From contig JAUIHS010000003.1 of assembly GCA_030432255.1 (NCBI GenBank), positions 156,885 through 220,884 on the forward strand: DNA of 64,000 nt, written 5' to 3'. Below the pieces are notes generated by a model. It was not told where the DNA came from and did not search any database. It saw only the letters and a list, made by a program, of their open reading frames with translations. Shown in pieces: positions 54,338 to 64,000 of this stretch (its first letter is position 1; every line of letters starts with the position of its first letter). Made by a program: the position numbers and the translations under genes. Origin of the DNA: Phycisphaerae bacterium (lineage in GTDB: Bacteria; Planctomycetota; Phycisphaerae; Phycisphaerales; UBA1924).

Positions 54338-57300
54338 ATGATGAGCACACAGGATCCCACCACCATCAAGAACCAGGCACGCGACATCTCAGCCGCGAGC
54401 GGCAAGGTGTACTGGCGCAGCATTGACGAACTTGTCGGAACGACCCAGTTCCGCGAGTTTTTGCATCGCGAGTTCCAGCCTTACGCCAGCGAACTGCTGG
54501 ACGGCACGCGTCGCAACTTCCTCAAGATCATGGGCGCCTCGATCGCCCTGGCCGGGGCTGCCACGATTCCCGGCTGTCGCCGACCTGATCACAAGATCCT
54601 GTCCTACCAGCGTCAGCCGGAGTCGGTGGTTGTGGGCAAGCCCACGTACTACGCCACGGCAATGCCCGGGCGGGGCGGAGGTTGTGAGGGGCTGCTGGCC
54701 GAGACGTACGAGGGTCGTCCGATCAAGTTGGACGGCAATCCGATGCACCCGGTGAACCTCGGCAAGAGCGGCCTGCACAGCCAGGCGGAGGTGCTTTCGC
54801 TCTACGACCTTGACCGCGACCCTGCGGTGACCCGACGCATCGTCGAGAAGATGGATGTGCCGGTTGACGTGATGTCATGGGCCGACTTCGAGACCTACGC
54901 TCGCGACACGCTGCCCGGCCAGGTGGCTGCGGATGGCGCTGGTGTTGCGTTCCTCGTCGGCAAGTCGACATCGCCTTCCCGGGACCGGATGCGCGATGCG
55001 CTCCAGGCGCAGGGGAAGTGGTCGAAGTCACAGTGGTACGCGTACGAACCGGTCGAAGATGATGCCGCCGTTGCCGGAGCCCGCATGGTCTTCGGCGCCG
55101 CCTATCGACCCGCGCTCGATCTCGCTCGGGCGCGCGTGGTCGTGTCGCTCGATCGCGACTTCCTTGGCAGTGCTGACCCGGACTTCCTTGCCAACAGCCG
55201 AGGCTTCTCCGCCGGCCGGTACCGGACCGGTTCGGATGATCATCATCCGGCAGCCGGATCGAGCATGAGTCGCCTGTATGCGGTGGAGTCGAACCTGACA
55301 CTCACCGGCGGCGCAGCGGATCATCGTCTGCGCCTCAAGCCTTCTCACGTCGAGGCGGCAGCGATCATGCTCGCGCTCGCCATCGCGGAGAAATCGGGTG
55401 CGGCGAATGCCAACATGGTTCGCGGCCTGCGCGATGCGCGGTCGCGACTGGACGGCATTGCCATCGATCAGGCCTGGATCGACGCGGCGGCGGACGACCT
55501 GATCGCGGCGGGGGGTGCCTGCGCCGTGCTGTGCGGTCCGAATCTCCGACCGGAGATTCACGCGATGGTCTGCGGGGTGAACGAACTTCTCGGCGCGACG
55601 CGCGAAGGCAATCCGGTTCGATACGCACCGGTCAGCGACGAGGTCGCCGGTTCGAGCGCGGCATCGATCAAGCGACTCGTGACACAGATGAACGCCGGGA
55701 ACATCTCGACCGTGATCGTGGTCGGTTGCAACCCGGTCTACGACGCTCCGGCCGATCTGGAATTCGCGGAAGCGTATGCCAAGGTCGGTACGCGGATCCA
55801 TGTTGGCGAACCGAACGAAACGGCATTCGCCTCTTCGATTCATCTTGAGAAGGCTCACTTCCTTGAGTCGTGGTCGGATGTGCTGGCCTGGGACGGGACG
55901 TACAGCGTCTGCCAACCCATGATCAAGCCGCTCTTCGACCGGCGGTGTGAGCTGGAATTCCTTGCCATCCTCGCCGGTCACTCCACGCACGATCCGTACG
56001 AGATCGTCCGGAGCACGATGCAGCGTCGCATGGGCGGTGCATCGGGCGACAGGTTCGAGGGTGCCTGGCGCCGAACATTGCACAACGGCCGGGTCGATCA
56101 GGATGGCGGTGCGATTGCACGTCCCGCGGTTCGCTCGTGGGCAACCATCGGAGAGGTGGCCGCGAGTGTCGTGATGAACCTCACTGCCGAGAGTGGCATC
56201 GAAGTGGTCTTCACGCCCTGTCCCAAGGTGCTGGATGGTCGCTACGGCAACAACGGCTGGCTGCAGGAACTGCCGCACCCCGTCACCAAGGTGTCGTGGG
56301 ACAACCCGGCCCTGATCAGCAAGGCCACGGCCGATCGACTTGGCATCTCCGCGAACCGTCATCCGCGCTCGCCTCAGTACAACCACGCCCGCTGGATTCG
56401 CGTGAAGGCAGGAGGCCGGGAGGTCGAGGTTCCGGTCCTCGTGATGCCGGGTATCGCCGATGACACAGTCGTTCTCACGCTGGGCTACGGACGGACGCGT
56501 TGCGGCCGAGTGGGTGATGGCGTCGGCATCGACGTCAACCCGCTGCGGACCACGAATTCGATGCGTGTGGCGCGGAACGCTGAGATCGAGAAGGTCAGCC
56601 GCCGGGCCTACCTGCTCGCCAACACCCAGGATCACTGGACGATGGAGAGCCGCGCGATCGTTCGCGAGGTGGATCTCGCGGCGTGGCAGAAGTTCGGCGA
56701 CGAGATCTACAAGGGCAAGGATCCCTACGACGAGACGCGTCACATGAACTTCGCCGGTCGTCTGGGTGAAGAGAGCCACACACCTGAGAACCGTGACATC
56801 TACAGTCAGAAGCAGCAGACGCCGCACGTCTACTACGAGCGGGATGAGCACGGCAAGCCGCTGCGTGACGAACACGGTCACATCATCGGTCGCCAGAAGA
56901 AGGTCGGTGACCGCACGGCCCGGGTGCAGCAGTGGGGGATGTCGATCGATCTGACCCGCTGCTCGGGTTGCGGTGCGTGCACGGTCGCCTGCCAGTCAGA
57001 GAACAACATTCCGATCGTCGGCAAGATGGAAGTTGCGAAGGGCCGCGAGATGCACTGGATCCGCGTGGACCGGTACTTCTCGAGCAACCTGAGCGCAGCG
57101 CAGATCTCGGAGAGCGATCCCCGGCGTGAGGAGCACGAGGCTGCGGAAGACAGCCCGTGGGTTGACGCTGATGTCGAGATGGTCGTGATGCCGGTGGCCT
57201 GCGTGCACTGCGAGTCGGCTCCATGCGAAGTTGTGTGCCCTGTGAACGCGACCGTACACGGGCGCGAAGGCACCAACGACATGACGTACAACCGTTGCAT

Positions 57301-57960
57301 CGGCACGCGTTACTGCAGCAACAACTGCCCCTACAAGGTGCGTCGATTCAACTACTTCGACTACGGGACCAAGCAGTACAAGGGCGGCTTCGGCCAGCTC
57401 GCCGAAGCTGTTCCGGACACGCTGGCTCCGTCGAACCAGAATTTCATCCCGCCCCGACTTCGCGAGCCGATCTCCGATGTGGCTCAGATGAAGTACAACC
57501 CCCACGTCACGGTCCGCAGCCGCGGTGTGATGGAGAAGTGCACCTACTGCATCCAGCGCATCAACCAGGCTCGGGTCGAAACGAAGTTGAAGGACCTGCC
57601 GATCATTCCGGACGGGTACTTCGAGACGGCGTGTCAGCAGGCATGTCCGACGGATGCGATCGTCTTCGGCGACATCTACGATCCGGAGAGTCGGGTGAGC
57701 GCAACCCGGTTTGAGGACGGCCGGTCCTATCAGTTGCTGGCGTTCCTGAACACGAGACCCCGGACGACCTACAACGTTCGGCTGCGGAATCCGAATCCGA
57801 CGCTCCGCACCCCGATCGACACACCGTGGGTCGATCACGATCATCACTCGGGTGACGGCCATGATGACCATCATGACGGTCACGACACCGACCACCACGA
57901 CGAGCACGCAAAGGGGCGGCTGATGAGTCTTCCCGTTCTGAATAACGGAGGGGTGTCTGC

Positions 57961-57964
<4 letters not shown>
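54338..57964 (+). CDS. actB: Alternative complex III molybdopterin-like/iron-sulfur subunit
   Basis: 1208 aa. A Tat-type motif [11 protein letters not shown] lies at residues 58-68, so the protein is exported folded. Residues 90-800 resemble the molybdopterin oxidoreductase family, though ACIII subunits of this type carry no molybdenum. Residues 870-1110 bear four cluster motifs: [38 protein letters not shown] and CTYCIQ with ACQQACP, for three [4Fe-4S] and one [3Fe-4S] centres. The C-terminal tail is His/Asp-rich (about 1166-1190). ATG 54338 or 54341. Overlaps actC by 4 bases. Confidence 0.93.
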
Positions 57965-59529
<1,565 letters not shown>

Positions 59530-59532
59530 TCG

Positions 59533-60087
59533 ATGAGTAAAGAGACACACCAGCACGGATCCGCGAACTGGGGCATCATGGCTGAGTTTGATGATGTGCC
59601 CGCGGTGTACCACGCAGCCGAGAAGTGCCGCGACGCCGGCTTCCGGAAGTGGGACGTCTTCGCCCCATTCCCGATCCACGGTATCGACGAGGCCATGGGG
59701 CTGAAGACGAGCCACGTGCCGAAGGTGGTTGCCATGATGGCGATGATCGGCATCTCCGGGGCGTTGCTGCTGCAATGGTGGACGATCGGCGTTGACTACC
59801 AGATTCCCAATGGTGGCAAGCCGCTCTTCGCCTGGGAGGCGGCGCTGCCCATCACCTTCGAACTGGGCGTGCTGCTGTCGGCCTTCGGAGCGCTCTTCGG
59901 CATGCTGATTCTGAACACGCTTCCGATGCACTTCCATCCGCTGCTCAAGAAGGAACGCTTCCTGCGGGTCAGCGACGACCGCTTCTGCATCGCCATCGAG
60001 GCGAAGGATCCGAAGTTCGACATCGACGGCACCCGCAGCTTCCTCGAGAGCATCGGCGGTCGGAACATTGACGTGGTGGAGGCATGA
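59533..60087 (+). CDS. actD: Alternative complex III subunit ActD (DUF3341)
   Basis: 184 aa. GIMAEFDDVPAVYHAAEKCR and FRKWDVFAPFPIHGIDEAMG are DUF3341 hallmarks; two transmembrane helices lie at about 60-80 and 105-130. It is a structural subunit of ACIII of unknown catalytic role. The stop overlaps the actE start by 4 bases. Confidence 0.93.
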   Translation: MSKETHQHGSANWGIMAEFDDVPAVYHAAEKCRDAGFRKWDVFAPFPIHGIDEAMGLKTSHVPKVVAMMAMIGISGALLLQWWTIGVDYQIPNGGKPLFAWEAALPITFELGVLLSAFGALFGMLILNTLPMHFHPLLKKERFLRVSDDRFCIAIEAKDPKFDIDGTRSFLESIGGRNIDVVEA

Positions 60088-60896
60088 TCCGCATGAATCA
60101 CCAGCGTGAACACACCGCGATGCGGCTGGCCACCCGACTGCTGGTCGGGGTCGCGGCGATCGCTCTCATCTCCGGACTGTCGGGCTGTCGACGAGATACG
60201 TCCCGCCAGCCGCCGCGACAGATCCTCCCGGACATGGACGACCAGCCGAAGGCCAAGAGCCAGAGCATGTCGCACTTCTATGAGGAGTTCACGGACGCCG
60301 AGGGCAAGGCCTTCGGACGCGCCATGCGTGAACCGGTGGAGGGCACGGTTCCGTGGGGCTATCAGCCGCACGAGGGGGCCTTCCAGAACGTGGACTTCGC
60401 CCGTCGGGACACCTTCCTGAAGGACGACCCGCGTGTCTTCACGGGTCGCGAGTCGTGGGATGCGGAGTCGGCGTACGTGGAGAAGATTCCGGTGCCCGTG
60501 ACGCGCGAACTGCTCGAGTTGGGCGAAGAGAAGTTCAACATCATCTGCATCCTGTGCCACGGCGGTACGGGTGAGGGCGATGGCATGGTGGGGCGTCGCT
60601 GGAGTGCTCCGGTGCCTTCGTTCCACGATCCGACGTACCAGCCGGGCGGCGACAAGGGGCAGGATGGCCTGATCTTCTGGACCATCCGCAACGGCGTGGC
60701 CGGAGCCAACCCCGGGGACACGCCGAAGATGCCCGCATACTCCAACAAGGTTGACGAGATGGAGGCCTGGGCGATTGTGGCGTACGTCCGCGCCCTGCAG
60801 CACTCGCGGGCCAGTGCCCCTGATGCACGTGACTCAGGATCTCTCCGCAACGCACCCGTACTTCCGCCCGATGATGAGCAGGAGGCCGCACAGTGA
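60084..60896 (+). CDS. actE: Alternative complex III cytochrome c lipoprotein subunit
   Basis: 270 aa. Lipobox-like LSGC ends a signal peptide near residue 35. A single class I heme motif CILCHGGTGEGDG lies at about 154, with distal Met probably in KMPAY. It fits ActE, a monoheme subunit that relays electrons. The C-terminal 35 residues are an unconserved Ser/Asp/Pro-rich tail. Overlaps actF by 4 bases (GTGA). Confidence 0.92.
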   Translation: MIRMNHQREHTAMRLATRLLVGVAAIALISGLSGCRRDTSRQPPRQILPDMDDQPKAKSQSMSHFYEEFTDAEGKAFGRAMREPVEGTVPWGYQPHEGAFQNVDFARRDTFLKDDPRVFTGRESWDAESAYVEKIPVPVTRELLELGEEKFNIICILCHGGTGEGDGMVGRRWSAPVPSFHDPTYQPGGDKGQDGLIFWTIRNGVAGANPGDTPKMPAYSNKVDEMEAWAIVAYVRALQHSRASAPDARDSGSLRNAPVLPPDDEQEAAQ

Positions 60897-62158
60897 CCAG
60901 CATGCACGCTTCACGACAGATGCTGCTGTCGCCGGAGAACATCACGCTCCGGGCGAGTTCCAGTCGCGGCATGGGCCTGATGCTCTTTGGTGCCATCTGC
61001 ATTGCCATCACCTTCGTCATGGCGTTGATGGGTAACGAAGACAACCACATGAACACCGTGGCGCTGCATGCGTTCCACGTGGGCATGCTGGTGACCATAG
61101 GATTCCCGCTTGCCGCACTCGGCGCCAACATGATCTTCCACCAGTTCAACGCGGGCTGGATGGGTGCCATGCGGCGTCAGTTCGAGAACATGATGTGCCT
61201 GATCTGGGTCGGGGCCCTGATGTTCATCATCTCGCTCGCCATGCAGCTGGCCACCGTGATGTCGGACAGCGTCTACCTCTTCCACTGGATGGAGATGTGG
61301 GCTGATCCGTCGCATCGCACCGAGTTGTATGAGCACAAGGCGGCTTTCCTGAACCTGCCCTTCTTCCTGATTCGCGCGGTGTTGTACTTCATCGTGTGGA
61401 TGGGGCTGGCCCGCCTGCTGTGGTCCTACTCCGTCAAGCAGGATCAGGATGGTGACCGCTGGCACACGGCGCATGCCCGCAAGCTTTCTGCACCGGGCAT
61501 CGTGCTCTGGGGCTTCACGGTCGCGTTCGCCGGCTTCGACTGGCTGATGTCGCTCGACTACCACTGGTTCTCGACGATGCTGGGCGTCTACTTCTTCGCC
61601 GGCAGCATGCTTTCCATGTGGGCCCTGACTGCCATCATCTTCGTGTCGCTTCGCGGCATTGGACGGATGAGCGGCGTCTACACAGACGAGCATCTGCACG
61701 ACCACGGCAAGTTGCTCTTCGCCTTCGTCGTCTTCTGGGCCTACATCACCTTCAGCCAGTACTTCCTGATCTGGTACGCCAACATCCCCGAGGAAACCAC
61801 GTTCTTCATCCTGCGCAAGGAGGAGGGAACGCTCTGGCAGACGTTGTCCTGGATCATTCCGGTGGGGCACTTCATCGCACCCTTCGTGATCCTGATGGCT
61901 CGCCCCGCCAAGCGGAGCTTCAAGCTCATCGCGGTGATGGCCGGATTCCTCATCCTCATGCACATCATCGACATCTACTGGATGGTCCGCCCGCAGGCCC
62001 ACGATGCCCCCGCCTTCACCTGGCTGGACGTCGTCGGGATCGCCGGACCGCTCCTCTTCTTCTTCGGCGCACTGCTCCGTCGCATCGGTTCCGGTCCGCT
62101 GGTCGGTGTCAATGATCCGCGCCTGGACGAGGCCCTGCACCACAAGAACTACGTCTGA
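60893..62158 (+). CDS. actF: Alternative complex III NrfD-like subunit ActF
   Basis: 421 aa from GTG 60893 with about ten transmembrane segments. LPFFLIRAVLYFIVWMGLAR, FAGFDWLMSLDYHWFSTMLG and SQYFLIWYANIPEET match ActF, the second NrfD-like membrane subunit, which may take part in proton movement. It is the last of the six canonical act genes. A GTG start with translational coupling to actE; the ATG three codons on is an alternative. Confidence 0.93.
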   Translation: MTSMHASRQMLLSPENITLRASSSRGMGLMLFGAICIAITFVMALMGNEDNHMNTVALHAFHVGMLVTIGFPLAALGANMIFHQFNAGWMGAMRRQFENMMCLIWVGALMFIISLAMQLATVMSDSVYLFHWMEMWADPSHRTELYEHKAAFLNLPFFLIRAVLYFIVWMGLARLLWSYSVKQDQDGDRWHTAHARKLSAPGIVLWGFTVAFAGFDWLMSLDYHWFSTMLGVYFFAGSMLSMWALTAIIFVSLRGIGRMSGVYTDEHLHDHGKLLFAFVVFWAYITFSQYFLIWYANIPEETTFFILRKEEGTLWQTLSWIIPVGHFIAPFVILMARPAKRSFKLIAVMAGFLILMHIIDIYWMVRPQAHDAPAFTWLDVVGIAGPLLFFFGALLRRIGSGPLVGVNDPRLDEALHHKNYV

Positions 62159-62178
62159 TCCTCACTTCGAGAACAGCC

Positions 62179-62589
62179 ATGTCCCACGACCACGAACATC
62201 ACACTGAAGAAGACCTGAAACAGGAACTGGAACACCACGATGAGTGGTTCCGGCACTCCGCAGATGAGCCGTCGCACATGGAGGCGCATGGCACCATCAA
62301 CTCCGTCTTCATCATTGGATACCTCGCGCTGACCATCGCCATCGTTTTCATCATCGCCGTTGGTGTGCTCCAGTACGTCAAGTCATCGCAGCGGGAACTC
62401 CGTACGGTGACCGAGGATGCGATCCCGCGCGGCCGCTACTTCGGGCCCGGGACCGGTGAGACTGGTGCCCAGGCCGTCGCCGGCTGGCAGAAGGAACTGG
62501 GTGAATGGGCCTGGGTCGAGCAGGGTTCCGTGGCCCAGGTTCCGATCGAGGTGGCAATGGACCGAATCGTCGAGCAGTACAACAATTGA
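62179..62589 (+). CDS. Small membrane protein in the act-cox operon
   Basis: 136 aa. A His/Glu-rich cytoplasmic N-terminus (MSHDHEHHTEEDLKQELEHH), one transmembrane helix at about 43-67, and a soluble 70-residue tail. It is 20 bases after actF and 37 before the Sco gene. I do not recognise a named family. Position suggests a further ACIII subunit or an oxidase assembly factor, and the histidines could bind copper or zinc. Function is inferred from context only. Confidence 0.7.
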   Translation: MSHDHEHHTEEDLKQELEHHDEWFRHSADEPSHMEAHGTINSVFIIGYLALTIAIVFIIAVGVLQYVKSSQRELRTVTEDAIPRGRYFGPGTGETGAQAVAGWQKELGEWAWVEQGSVAQVPIEVAMDRIVEQYNN

Positions 62590-62626
62590 GTCCCTGTTCC
62601 AAGGAACCGATCCACGCAGAGAGCCC

Positions 62627-63544
62627 ATGACCACGCCCGCCCGCTTCAACCTGAGTCTCCTCGCACGACTGGCCCTCCTGGTGGCGGTCGCCGCGATCTG
62701 CGTGCGCCCTCAGCCGGCGGCCGCCCAGCTGCTGCTGGACGAGATGCCGGGCGCGGAGAACGTGGGTGTTGATGACACGCGCGGCACGGAGCTTCCGCTT
62801 GATGCGGTGATTCATGATGCGGATGGCAAGCCGCATCGGCTGGAGTCGTTCTTCGACGGCGAGCGGCCGGTGATCCTGGTGATGGCGTACTACAGCTGCC
62901 CGGTGCTCTGCTCCATGGTGCACGCCAACCTGCGGTCGGCCTTGAACGACATCAACCTGACGCTCGGCGAGGACTACCGCGTCGTCACGATCAGCTTTGA
63001 TCCGAAGGACGACGCCGCGGCGGCCCGCGAGCACGAGGATCGTTACCACAACGGTCTTCGGGACGAGCCGGGCGATGATGGCTGGATGTTCTGCACGACG
63101 ACGGATGCGAATGCACAGCGGATCGCGGACGCGGTGGGTTTCCGGTACCAGTACGTGCCTGATACGGGCGAGTATGCCCACGTTGCGGCGGTCTTCTTCA
63201 TCGATGCGAACGGCACGGTGCACAACTTCATGGAGAACGCGCAGTACAGGTCGCGTGATGTGAAGATGGCCCTGATCGAGGCGGCGGAGGGGCGCGTCGG
63301 CTCGATGTTCGACCGTGTGCTGATGACCTGTTTTCTCTACAACCCCGAGACCGGGAAGTACACGGTGGTGTGGATGGGCGTGATGCGCATCGTCGGCACA
63401 CTGTGCGTGCTGGGTCTGGGGTCATTGATTGGTGGCATGCTCTGGAGCAGTGCACGTCGTCGCCGTCTTGAGTCCGGGGAAGAATCCGAGAGTCTGCCGT
63501 CCGAGACGGACGGTTTCACAGAGAGCGAGCGGATCAAGTCATGA
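62627..63544 (+). CDS. Sco/SenC copper-binding assembly protein
   Basis: 305 aa. Signal peptide or anchor at 1-33. Thioredoxin-like domain with the copper motif in YYSCPVLCSMVHANLR (CxxxC) and a downstream conserved His (EYAHVAAVFFID). A second transmembrane helix lies near 258-282 and a charged tail follows. Sco proteins load the CuA site of cytochrome oxidase subunit II, which is encoded next (4-base overlap, ATGA). This context makes the role firm. Confidence 0.93.
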   Translation: MTTPARFNLSLLARLALLVAVAAICVRPQPAAAQLLLDEMPGAENVGVDDTRGTELPLDAVIHDADGKPHRLESFFDGERPVILVMAYYSCPVLCSMVHANLRSALNDINLTLGEDYRVVTISFDPKDDAAAAREHEDRYHNGLRDEPGDDGWMFCTTTDANAQRIADAVGFRYQYVPDTGEYAHVAAVFFIDANGTVHNFMENAQYRSRDVKMALIEAAEGRVGSMFDRVLMTCFLYNPETGKYTVVWMGVMRIVGTLCVLGLGSLIGGMLWSSARRRRLESGEESESLPSETDGFTESERIKS

Positions 63545-63954
63545 TCGGAAATCTGCTGAGCAACATTACCGCGATCCCGACCGGCCTTGCCGATGAAGGC
63601 GGGTTCCTCACCCGCATCTTCTTCCCCGAGCGGGCCTCCACCTTCGCGCAGAGCACGGACTGGCTGTTCTTCTTCATCTTCTGGGTGTCAGTCTTCTTCT
63701 TCGTGCTGCTGATGGTTCTGATGGTGTACTTCGCCATCAAGTACCGGCGCGTCGAAGGCAAGCCGGCCCAGCCGAGTCCGTCGCACAACACATTGCTGGA
63801 ACTCTCCTGGTCCGTGATCCCGCTCCTGCTCATGGTCGTCATGTTCGTCTGGGGCTGGGAAGGCTACGTCAAGCAGCGCATCCCGCCGGCGGATGCAGAA
63901 GTCATCTACGTCGGTGCGAGCCAGTGGAACTGGAACTTCACCTATTTGGGATGA
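63541..63954 (+). CDS. coxB: Cytochrome c oxidase subunit II (truncated at window end)
   Basis: Only 137 codons, against 200-350 for subunit II. Two transmembrane helices (about 43-65 and 85-105) and the start of the CuA domain YVGASQWNWNFTY are normal. The frame then stops at once (LGstop) where the sequence turns AT-rich. The CuA ligands are missing. The tail after about 63946 is probably not native. Start ATG 63541 overlaps the Sco stop. Confidence 0.88.
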   Translation: MIGNLLSNITAIPTGLADEGGFLTRIFFPERASTFAQSTDWLFFFIFWVSVFFFVLLMVLMVYFAIKYRRVEGKPAQPSPSHNTLLELSWSVIPLLLMVVMFVWGWEGYVKQRIPPADAEVIYVGASQWNWNFTYLG

Positions 63955-64000
63955 CAGAATAAAAAAGGTAAATAAACAAGATATTACCATAGTTTCAGAC
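63948..64000. other. AT-rich tail, probable contig-end artefact or junction
   Basis: About 50 bases with A runs (AATAAAAAAGG, AAATAAACAAG) and roughly 30% GC follow GC-rich coding sequence without transition and end coxB within a conserved motif. No repeat, insertion sequence end or att site was recognised. Confidence 0.6.

Noticed and set aside
55028..56881. 617-codon minus-strand frame opposite actB
   Set aside because: Shadow; actB has clear cluster motifs and an operon setting.

Overview
The window is a GC-rich (roughly 60-65% by eye), densely coded bacterial chromosome segment. Gene content points to the phylum Planctomycetota, most likely a relative of the class Phycisphaerae. This is an inference from several features together: secreted proteins ending in a two-repeat dockerin-like module, a VPAPA/Arg-rich C-terminal sorting tail, fibro-slime and FG-GAP/ASPIC-UnbV proteins, a prepilin-like protein with a planctomycete-style body, and an alternative complex III (ACIII) plus cytochrome oxidase operon. 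No rRNA, CRISPR array, transposase or prophage was seen.

Layout. 1-5.1 kb: the 3' end of an HPr gene, a eukaryote-type UDP-sugar pyrophosphorylase, PhoU, enolase and a LuxR-type regulator. 5.3-12.8 kb: an anti-sigma/ECF-sigma pair with a likely autoregulated promoter, a prepilin-like protein, a secreted cyclophilin, tsaB, a PH-domain membrane protein and two exported surface proteins. 12.8-17.3 kb (minus strand): the translation/secretion cluster tRNA-Thr, tuf, rpmG, tRNA-Trp, secE, nusG. 17.4-24.1 kb: a heptosyltransferase, rnpA, yidD, a TetR regulator, a cysteine desulfurase, an isolated nuoC, and a B12-binding/MeaB GTPase fusion. 24.2-29.5 kb: a tandem family of secreted FG-GAP/ASPIC-UnbV/dockerin-like proteins (two intact copies and one truncated, frameshifted remnant) and a fibro-slime protein. 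29.7-36.2 kb: murA, mutS and a secreted GH13 glycosidase. 36.3-39.8 kb: tRNA-Ala, a zinc/manganese-type ABC importer, and a small orphan transcription unit. 39.8-47.5 kb: an aminotransferase, malate dehydrogenase, a XerC/D recombinase, two lipoprotein genes (one TolB-like) and an ANTAR response regulator. 47.7-50.7 kb: a two-gene DNA topoisomerase VI operon, which is rare in bacteria. 51.2-64 kb: ndk, heme A synthase (ctaA), and a polycistronic respiratory operon actA-actB-actC-actD-actE-actF, a small membrane protein, a Sco protein and coxB.

How the genes work together. ACIII oxidises quinol and is expected to pass electrons to the cytochrome oxidase whose subunit II gene begins at the window end. 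The Sco protein (copper delivery) and CtaA (heme A) serve assembly of that oxidase. A Fur/PerR-like palindrome lies directly upstream of ctaA. The last 50 or so bases are abruptly AT-rich and cut coxB in the middle of a conserved motif, so the extreme 3' end is probably a contig-end artefact or chimera rather than native sequence.
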